This document shows, piece after piece, positions 1-5,459 of a stretch of DNA of 5,459 bases. The translations under genes were made by a program, and so were the position numbers. Each line of letters opens with the position of its first letter. The stretch's first letter is position 1. The DNA comes from Chlorobiota bacterium (GTDB taxonomy: Bacteria > Bacteroidota > Bacteroidia > Bacteroidales > F082), in the NCBI GenBank assembly GCA_030619415.1, contig JAUXBM010000138.1:1-5459 (forward strand), read 5' to 3'. The notes below the pieces were generated by a model that worked only from the letters and a program-made list of their open reading frames with translations, had not been told where the DNA came from and ran no database searches.

Positions 1-1
1 C

Positions 2-1597
2 GATTCGTTTGAAGAGCATCAGATGCGTGCTTATATGTCGCACTTTTGTGAATATCTAAAACTTCCATGGGATGAATTTATCGGACTTGGACGCTTTAAC
101 CCGAATAACCACAGCGAAAAGTTCTCGATGAGCGTGTTGGCTGTTAAACTTTCTCAGCAAGTGAACGGAGTCAGTAAAATACACGGCCGCGTTTCGCGTG
201 ATATGTTTAAATGGCTATACCCGGGTTATTATTCCGAAGAAATTCATATTGGCCATGTAACCAATGGTGTGCATTTTTTTACCTGGACCGACAGTATCTG
301 GCAAGAACTGTACAGGTCAGCATTTGGTGCGGAATTTGAACAAAACCAACCCGATGTAAAATATTGGGAAGCGATCTATAATGTACCGGATGAAGTCATT
401 TGGAAAAATCGATTGATCCTGAAAAATAAACTGATAGCGGATATTCGGTCGAAAGTGAAAAGAGATTTTACCCGACGGCACGAGAATCCCAAGTTGATGG
501 TGAAATCGTTGACCAAGCTCAAAGACAATACACTCATCATTGGATTTGCCCGACGGTTTGCCACCTACAAAAGGGCACATTTGCTTTTTACCAATATTGA
601 ACGCTTATCCTCTATCATTAATAACAAGGATCGTCCCGTTATTTTCCTCTTTGCCGGAAAAGCTCATCCCAACGACAAGGCTGGTCAGGATTTAATTAAG
701 CTGATCGTTGAAATTTCAAAAAGACCTGAGTTTATTGGCAAAATCATTTTCCTCCAGGATTATGATATGACCGGCGGCAAACTGCTGACAAGTTGTGTGG
801 ATGTTTGGTTGAACACCCCTACCCGACCATTGGAAGCCTCTGGCACCAGCGGTGAAAAGTCGGTGATGAACGGAGTTATGAACTTTAGTGTTCTCGACGG
901 ATGGTGGGCCGAAGGTTATGAAAAAGGGGCCGGATGGGCCATCGAAGAGAACCGTACTTTCGGTAATCAGCAATTCCAGGATGAACTGGATGCCGAAATT
1001 CTTTACAATACCATGGAACAGGAAATTGTTAGGGTGTATTATGATGTAGACAACAAAGGCATTCCAGTAAAATGGATCGGTTTTATTAAAAATACGATTG
1101 CCAGGGTTGCACCTCATTTTACCATGCAACGAATGCTTGATGATTACTACAAAAAGTTTTACTCAAAGCTATTTGTCACCAGTAAAAGAATGCGGGGTGA
1201 TGGCTATAACAATGCCCGTAGCCTGGTTGCCTGGAAAAACAAGATCGAAGGCGCATGGAATCACATTAGTGTGGATACACTTCATGTGCCTGATTCAAGC
1301 AGGAGACCCATTGAATTTGGGGAAAACTTCGCGGCGGAACTTGTCCTCAATATCCCTGGTTTGTCTGTTGATGATATTGGTGTCGAGATCATCATGGGAA
1401 ATAAAACGAATGGAGATGTCGACAAGATCAAATTCAAAGAAGAACTGAAGGCAGTCGATGTAGCTATTGGAAAAGCAAAGTATTCGTGTGAATTTCCGTT
1501 GGAACATGCAGGCGTGCATGATTATGCCTTCCGCATTTTCCCAAAACACCCCGATTTGAAATTCCGGATGGATTTCCCATTGGTGAAATGGGTTTAG
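2..1597 (+). CDS. glgP: Alpha-glucan (glycogen/maltodextrin) phosphorylase, GT35, 5'-truncated by the window edge
   Basis: The enzyme releases glucose-1-phosphate from the non-reducing ends of glycogen or maltodextrin, using phosphate and pyridoxal phosphate (PLP), in the cytoplasm. The frame is open from base 2, so the ATG at 23 is internal and the N-terminal part lies outside the window; 531 residues are present. Numbering from base 2, the family motifs run in order: NGVHFFTW (88-95), IGFARRFATYKRA (180-192), FAGKAHPND (217-225), LQDYDM (251-256) and DVWLNTPTRPLEASGTSGEK (267-286), then VLDGWWAEGY. Lys286 (codon 857-859) aligns with the PLP-binding lysine of phosphorylases. The motif forms match the AgpA-like bacterial branch rather than the MalP/animal branch. 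A beta-rich tail (about 434-531) is usual for this branch. Relatives are about 850 residues; from memory, some Bacteroidota carry fusions to a glycogen synthase domain of about 1400, and the missing part decides which applies. The gene ends in tandem TAG TAA. Family assignment is firm; the exact substrate is inferred. Confidence 0.94.
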   Translation, partial: DSFEEHQMRAYMSHFCEYLKLPWDEFIGLGRFNPNNHSEKFSMSVLAVKLSQQVNGVSKIHGRVSRDMFKWLYPGYYSEEIHIGHVTNGVHFFTWTDSIWQELYRSAFGAEFEQNQPDVKYWEAIYNVPDEVIWKNRLILKNKLIADIRSKVKRDFTRRHENPKLMVKSLTKLKDNTLIIGFARRFATYKRAHLLFTNIERLSSIINNKDRPVIFLFAGKAHPNDKAGQDLIKLIVEISKRPEFIGKIIFLQDYDMTGGKLLTSCVDVWLNTPTRPLEASGTSGEKSVMNGVMNFSVLDGWWAEGYEKGAGWAIEENRTFGNQQFQDELDAEILYNTMEQEIVRVYYDVDNKGIPVKWIGFIKNTIARVAPHFTMQRMLDDYYKKFYSKLFVTSKRMRGDGYNNARSLVAWKNKIEGAWNHISVDTLHVPDSSRRPIEFGENFAAELVLNIPGLSVDDIGVEIIMGNKTNGDVDKIKFKEELKAVDVAIGKAKYSCEFPLEHAGVHDYAFRIFPKHPDLKFRMDFPLVKWV

Positions 1598-1775
1598 TAA
1601 CCGATCATACAAACTACTTCTTTCAAGCCCTCCAACATCAGAACTCTCACGGGCACATCCTGAAAGGATAGTATGATTTTCAGCCCTTACATTCATGTTT
1701 GGGCAATAAATTTGGATTTAATTGCGACATCGACATTGCATTAAGTCAGGGGTTTTGAACATACAGTTGTGGGAG

Positions 1776-1806
1776 TTTCTGCACGAACGATATTCAATTA
1801 TATTTG
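1776..1806 (+). promoter_or_regulatory. Candidate Bacteroidota-type promoter for the large secreted protein
   Basis: TATATTTG at 1799-1806 fits the Bacteroidota -7 consensus TAnnTTTG at every fixed base. TTTC at 1776-1779 lies 19 nt upstream and differs by one base from the -33 consensus TTTG. Transcription would begin around 1811-1814 and give a leader of roughly 15-18 nt before the ATG at 1829. A second exact TAnnTTTG match, TAAATTTG at 1707-1714, lacks a well-placed -33 element and is less likely. This is motif matching only; the motif is short and AT-rich, so chance matches occur. Confidence 0.5.
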
Positions 1807-1828
1807 AAAAATCAAAAACCAACAGACA

Positions 1829-4800
1829 ATGAAAATCAAATTACACAGGCATTTGCTATTTCTGGCACTGACTTTATTCAGTATTTCAGCACTGACTCAA
1901 ACCCAGTTTACGCCCTATGATGATATTCCCGGCGTGATAAAAAGTTACAAACCTGCTTACAATGATTCATTTCCGTTATGGGCTAAAATGCTCTATCAAT
2001 ATCCGGTTAATTATTATGAATTGACCCAGGCTTTTAAATCTTACAGCCTTCAGCATCCCGAAGAAAAATCACCCGAAATACGTTATTATAAAATCTGGCA
2101 ACGTGCGGTAGAGCCTTACGTCTTAAATGATGGCTCCATAAAATTGCCTAATCTCGAAGCTTATTATAAAAACCTGCTCGAATCACAACTTAAAAATGCT
2201 GGGCCTACTCATCGTTCAACTACATCAAATTCGGACTGGACATTTTTAGGACCGAAAGAGACGTTTTGGTTAAATGAGTCAGGCAACCCAAACCCGCCGG
2301 ATGCTTGTCCATGGCAGGTAAATGTGTATTCATTCGACGTCGCAGTCTCAAACAATGATGTGGTTTATTGTGGCACCGAAACCGGTTTTTTAAATAAAAC
2401 GACCAACAAGGGTGAAAATTGGCAATTGGTGGCGCCAGGCTATTTTTTCGGAGGTGCGGTTACGGCTGTTGCTATTGACCCGGAAAATGAAAATATCGTG
2501 TATGTTGCTGCCGGTACACAGGTCCACAAAACGACAAATGGTGGTGAAACATGGACACCATTGTTACTTGCCGGAAATATGTTTTACGCCGACAGGTTGA
2601 AGATTGATCCTGACAATTCGAATAAAATAGCGGCAGCATCAAGTTCAGGCTTGTTTGTAAGCGATGATGCGGGCGAATCATGGTCGCGTAACTGGAATAT
2701 GGCCTGCTACGATGTTGAATTCAAACCTGATAACAGTGATATTCTTTTCGCTATTTCAAAAGTAAACGGAAAATTCTCAGTCGTGATGTCCACTGACGGT
2801 GGAAATAATTTCAGTCCGCACCCCGATTTCCCAACCAACATTACCGACGAAAGCGGTGGACTACTGGCTGTTACTGATGACAACCCTGGTATTTTGCTGG
2901 CAGTCATGTTAAGTTCCGATTATACACCTTTACTTTACAAGGGTGTTTTGAATGGTGTATCATGGAATTGGGAGTTGCTCGCTACGGGCCAAACAAGCGA
3001 TTTTCCAATGAACAACGGGCAGGGCTATTTTGACCTTGTACTCGAAATTTCCCCAAACAACCAAAACCTGATTTTTACCGGGACAACCACACTTTTCAAG
3101 TCAGCAAACGGAGGTCAGCAATTTACAGCAATCGGGGGATATTATGGCAATTTTGCCATCCACCCCGACATTCAGGATATGAAGTTGCTACCCAATGGGG
3201 AAACCTGGGTTTCGACTGATGGTGGTTTTTCACTTTCAACCGATCATTTTACAAGCACATCAAATTACATTGCCCTCAACAACGGCCTTGTCGGATCGGA
3301 CATGTGGGGTTTTGACCAGGGATGGAACGAAGATATTGTTGTCGGTGGAAGATACCATAATGGGAATACGGCCTTGGCCGATTTTTACCAGCCCAAGGCT
3401 TTAAGAATGGGAGGCGCTGAATCGCCCACCGGTTGGGTGGCTCAGGGCAGAAGCAGACATGTTGCCTTTAATGATTTGGGCAACGGTTGGATATTGCCAC
3501 CTACTGCCGAAGACAAGCCCGAAGGACGGTTTTTATTTAGCAAATATCCCAACATGGACGAATATGGAGGCAGACGGAGCAACCTGGTTTTCCATCCAAA
3601 TTATTACAGCACAATATTTTTAGGAGAAGGAAACGCCTTTTGGAAAAGTTCTGATGGTGGTGTTTCTTATGATATGCTTTATGATTTTAATAACCGGGTC
3701 AGGTATTTGCAGATTAGCTACAGCAATCCTGAAGTCTTTTATGCAGATATCGTCAACCGGGGATTGCACAAATGTACTGACGGAGGAATTACGTGGACGC
3801 TAAAACCATCCCTTACGGGCGGTGATTACGGAACAGCTTATTGGAAAGGAAGAACATTTTTTGCCATTTCACCTGATGACGAAAATGTAATTTATGCATG
3901 TCTGCAAAATGGAACATGGTCATCAGATATCGGGAAAGTATTCCGTTCGGCTGATGGCGGCAACACCTGGGAAGATTGGACAGGAAGCCTCGCAGAATAT
4001 ACAAAGTGTCTTGTTATTCAGCCTGACAACAATGGAGAAGACCTGGTGTACCTGTTCACCAATGCTGAGAACGGATCGGTTGCCAGGGTATTTTACCGCA
4101 AACAAAATATGGATGATTGGGAGACTTTTGACAACAATTATCCTGCAGGTACACATGTTAACTTGGCGATACCATTCTTTCGCGATAGCAAATTACGGGT
4201 TGCCGGGAATTCCGGTGTTTGGGAATCCCAATTACAAGAAACTGAATTTAGTCCTGTCATCAATCCATGGTTATCGAAATCGTTGGTTAATTGCATGACT
4301 GACACCCTTACATTCGATGATCACTCCTTAATAAACCACGACGGGCTAAGCTGGAATTGGGAAATCATACCAGCACCTGCGTATATTGACAATGCCAATA
4401 TCAGGAATCCTAAAGTAGTGCTTGGCGCAGAAGGAACTTACAGTGTGAATTTCTCAGTTACAAAAGATGGCCAGACATATTCAAAATATATGGAAGATGT
4501 GATGACTGCCACAACTTGTCCATCAATCGACGATTGTGATAATCCAGCAGAAATTCCAAAAGAGGATTGGGAATTGGTTTATGTCGACAGCGAAGAAATC
4601 AACTATCCGGGTTTAGCCATAATGGCCTTTGACAATGATCCATCAACTATTTGGCATACGCGATGGAGCACAGGCGATGATCCTTATCCTCACGAAATTC
4701 AGATAGATATGGGGGAAACATACCGGCTTTTCGAATTTATTCTGCTTAACAGGCAAGATGGGGAGAATGGAAGAATCAAAGAATTTGAATTGTACATCAG

Positions 4801-5257
4801 TGAAGACAATCTGGACTGGGGAGAACCTGTAAGCGTTGGACAATTTGAAAATACTGCCGCTCCTCAAAAAATCATTTTGGAAAATTCAATTGTTGGCCGG
4901 TATTTCAGGCTGGTTGGAATATCAGAAGTGAATGGAAACCCATGGTCTTCAGCAGCAGAACTAAGCCTTGTGGGCTGTACTGATATCACTAGTAATATTA
5001 GACAGAATCAGGAAATAGAAAACCTTACAGCATTTCCGGTTCCTACGAATGGTTTGGTTAGCATTTCCCTACCCGCCGGCACTCATTTTGACTACCGGAT
5101 TGTATCACTGGAAGGAAAACTTGTAGAGCACGGAAGCATTGACCAGGCTGCTGGTGTGAAATCATTTGATTTAAGCCAGGTTAAAAATGGGGTTTATTTT
5201 ATCCATCTCACCAATGAAATTGGTATAACTTACAGGGTTAAACTGGTCAGGAAGTAG
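1829..5257 (+). CDS. T9SS-exported multidomain protein: Asp-box beta-propeller, PKD-like, F5/8 type C and type A sorting domains
   Basis: This is an exported protein of 1142 residues, probably surface-attached or released; its ligand or substrate is unknown. Residues 1-23 form a Sec signal peptide (basic MKIKLHRH, then a hydrophobic core). Residues 27-136 are a mostly helical module with no known fold that I recognise. Nine Asp-boxes follow, starting at 191, 235, 278, 321, 425, 462, 607, 649 and 707 (for example TTNGGETW, SADGGNTW). Strands such as DPENENIVYVA and SPDDENVIYAC lie between them, as in sortilin/VPS10 and BNR propellers. Residues 817-893 are PKD-like (WNWE, NPKV, GTYSVNF). Residues 905-1050 resemble F5/8 type C domains; Cys903 and Cys1050 could form the usual bracketing disulfide. 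Residues 1063-1142 are a T9SS type A sorting domain ending KLVRK. No catalytic motif was seen, so adhesion or glycan binding is inferred. The leader lacks a Shine-Dalgarno; the ATG is chosen because the signal peptide starts there. Confidence 0.92.
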   Translation: MKIKLHRHLLFLALTLFSISALTQTQFTPYDDIPGVIKSYKPAYNDSFPLWAKMLYQYPVNYYELTQAFKSYSLQHPEEKSPEIRYYKIWQRAVEPYVLNDGSIKLPNLEAYYKNLLESQLKNAGPTHRSTTSNSDWTFLGPKETFWLNESGNPNPPDACPWQVNVYSFDVAVSNNDVVYCGTETGFLNKTTNKGENWQLVAPGYFFGGAVTAVAIDPENENIVYVAAGTQVHKTTNGGETWTPLLLAGNMFYADRLKIDPDNSNKIAAASSSGLFVSDDAGESWSRNWNMACYDVEFKPDNSDILFAISKVNGKFSVVMSTDGGNNFSPHPDFPTNITDESGGLLAVTDDNPGILLAVMLSSDYTPLLYKGVLNGVSWNWELLATGQTSDFPMNNGQGYFDLVLEISPNNQNLIFTGTTTLFKSANGGQQFTAIGGYYGNFAIHPDIQDMKLLPNGETWVSTDGGFSLSTDHFTSTSNYIALNNGLVGSDMWGFDQGWNEDIVVGGRYHNGNTALADFYQPKALRMGGAESPTGWVAQGRSRHVAFNDLGNGWILPPTAEDKPEGRFLFSKYPNMDEYGGRRSNLVFHPNYYSTIFLGEGNAFWKSSDGGVSYDMLYDFNNRVRYLQISYSNPEVFYADIVNRGLHKCTDGGITWTLKPSLTGGDYGTAYWKGRTFFAISPDDENVIYACLQNGTWSSDIGKVFRSADGGNTWEDWTGSLAEYTKCLVIQPDNNGEDLVYLFTNAENGSVARVFYRKQNMDDWETFDNNYPAGTHVNLAIPFFRDSKLRVAGNSGVWESQLQETEFSPVINPWLSKSLVNCMTDTLTFDDHSLINHDGLSWNWEIIPAPAYIDNANIRNPKVVLGAEGTYSVNFSVTKDGQTYSKYMEDVMTATTCPSIDDCDNPAEIPKEDWELVYVDSEEINYPGLAIMAFDNDPSTIWHTRWSTGDDPYPHEIQIDMGETYRLFEFILLNRQDGENGRIKEFELYISEDNLDWGEPVSVGQFENTAAPQKIILENSIVGRYFRLVGISEVNGNPWSSAAELSLVGCTDITSNIRQNQEIENLTAFPVPTNGLVSISLPAGTHFDYRIVSLEGKLVEHGSIDQAAGVKSFDLSQVKNGVYFIHLTNEIGITYRVKLVRK

Positions 5258-5329
5258 CTTATCTGTTTTACAAAGGTCTCGAAACACCTATGATTGGTTT
5301 TAAAACACACAAGGGAATGATAATGGAAT

Positions 5330-5366
5330 GCCACGAATGCACCAATGTCATTCGTGAATTCGTGGC
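5330..5366. repeat. Imperfect inverted repeat (stem-loop A), REP-like intergenic element
   Basis: GCCACGAAT (5330-5338) and ATTCGTGGC (5358-5366) are perfect reverse complements. After one G-A mismatch, CAC (5340-5342) pairs with GTG (5354-5356). This gives 12 pairs in a 13-position stem with an 11-nt loop. The heptamer ATTCGTG occurs twice in tandem (5350-5356 and 5358-5364), and its complement once (5332-5338). No T-run follows, so it is not a classical intrinsic terminator. Lying 73 nt after the stop of the secreted-protein gene, it could stabilise a transcript 3' end or be a dispersed repeat copy. Confidence 0.75.
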
Positions 5367-5380
5367 TATAAATGACATTG
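5343..5380. repeat. Perfect 10-bp inverted repeat (stem-loop B) interleaved with stem-loop A
   Basis: CAATGTCATT (5343-5352) and AATGACATTG (5371-5380) are perfect reverse complements, 18 nt apart. The left arm fills all but one base of the loop of stem-loop A, and the right arm lies 4 nt beyond that stem. The order is therefore A, B, A', B'. The two helices are mutually exclusive or at most partly coexist as a pseudoknot. The function is not known. Confidence 0.72.
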
Positions 5381-5413
5381 ATTAGAGCTAGACATTAAAT
5401 CTTAAACAGATGA

Positions 5414-5459
5414 ATGAACAGGAAAGTTAGAGATATACAAAAGTTGTTAGAACAAGCGC
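5414..5459 (+). CDS. Possible gene start cut by the right edge; weak HicA-like resemblance
   Basis: The ATG at 5414 directly follows an in-frame TGA (5411-5413), so it is the first possible start in its frame, which stays open to the window end. The 15 visible residues, MNRKVRDIQKLLEQA, read like the basic start and first helix of HicA-type mRNA interferases, which often begin in the manner of M-x-K-K-I-R-E-L-I-x-D-L-E-K-A-G-F. That resemblance rests on memory and on very few residues. No Shine-Dalgarno is visible, as for the gene upstream. An overlapping ATG at 5410 reads only six codons to TAG (5428-5430). It may be a chance open frame, and the toxin idea is inference only. Confidence 0.3.
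   Translation, partial: MNRKVRDIQKLLEQA

Noticed and set aside
716..1129. Antisense open frame of 137 codons inside the phosphorylase gene
   Set aside because: It lies wholly opposite the conserved catalytic core, shows no recognisable domain, and reads as a shadow of the real coding frame. The same applies to the reverse-strand frames at 317-580 and 1295-1696.
1660..1683. Possible terminator hairpin after the phosphorylase (CTGAAA, 12-nt loop, TTTCAG; also ATCC/GGAT at 1657-1669)
   Set aside because: The stems are only 6 and 4 bp, AT-rich or very short, with no T-run immediately after. Not supported as a terminator.
2237..4228. GH74 xyloglucanase or sialidase activity for the propeller region
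   Set aside because: Asp-boxes are structural and shared by many propellers. I saw no sialidase Arg-Ile-Pro motif and could not identify paired catalytic acids, so no enzyme name is given.
3894..4298. Open frame of 134 codons in another forward frame inside the propeller gene
   Set aside because: It overlaps the continuous 1142-residue reading frame with clear Asp-box repeats, and its translation is compositionally odd and without motifs.
5274..5306. Short symmetric elements after the secreted-protein gene: AGGT/ACCT (5274-5289) and the palindrome GTTTTAAAAC (5297-5306)
   Set aside because: The first is a 4-bp stem. The second is a self-complementary AT-rich 10-mer with no loop, easily due to chance; neither makes a convincing terminator or operator.
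5390..5459. 3' end of a reverse-strand gene entering from the right edge
   Set aside because: The reverse frames meet stops within about 4 to 20 codons of the edge, and their short tails show nothing recognisable.

Overview
The window looks like chromosomal DNA of a member of the Bacteroidota. Three things point there. The large secreted protein ends in a type A sorting domain of the type IX secretion system (T9SS). The best promoter candidate fits the Bacteroidota consensus (TTTG, about 19-21 nt, TAnnTTTG). The one complete gene has an A-rich leader with no Shine-Dalgarno sequence. No mobile element, CRISPR array, rRNA or tRNA was seen.

Layout. Positions 2-1597 (+) hold the 3' part of an alpha-glucan (glycogen/maltodextrin) phosphorylase of family GT35, cut by the left edge and ending in tandem stops TAG TAA. 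A 231-base gap follows with a good promoter candidate just before the next gene. Positions 1829-5257 (+) hold one complete gene for a 1142-residue exported protein. It has a signal peptide, an uncharacterised N-terminal module, a long region of nine Asp-box (BNR/sortilin-like) beta-propeller repeats, a PKD-like domain, an F5/8 type C (discoidin-like) domain and a T9SS type A C-terminal domain. The last 200 bases contain two interleaved inverted repeats (5330-5380) and, at the right edge, a possible gene start at 5414 whose first 15 residues faintly resemble HicA-type toxins.

How the genes relate. The phosphorylase is a cytoplasmic enzyme of storage-glucan breakdown. The large protein is exported and probably held on the cell surface or released. 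The gap, the candidate promoter and the different cell locations suggest separate transcription units, and nothing here links them in one pathway. Most of the window is ordinary. The parts least explained are the interleaved inverted repeats, the N-terminal module of the secreted protein, and a stretch of about 120 residues without Asp-boxes inside its propeller region.
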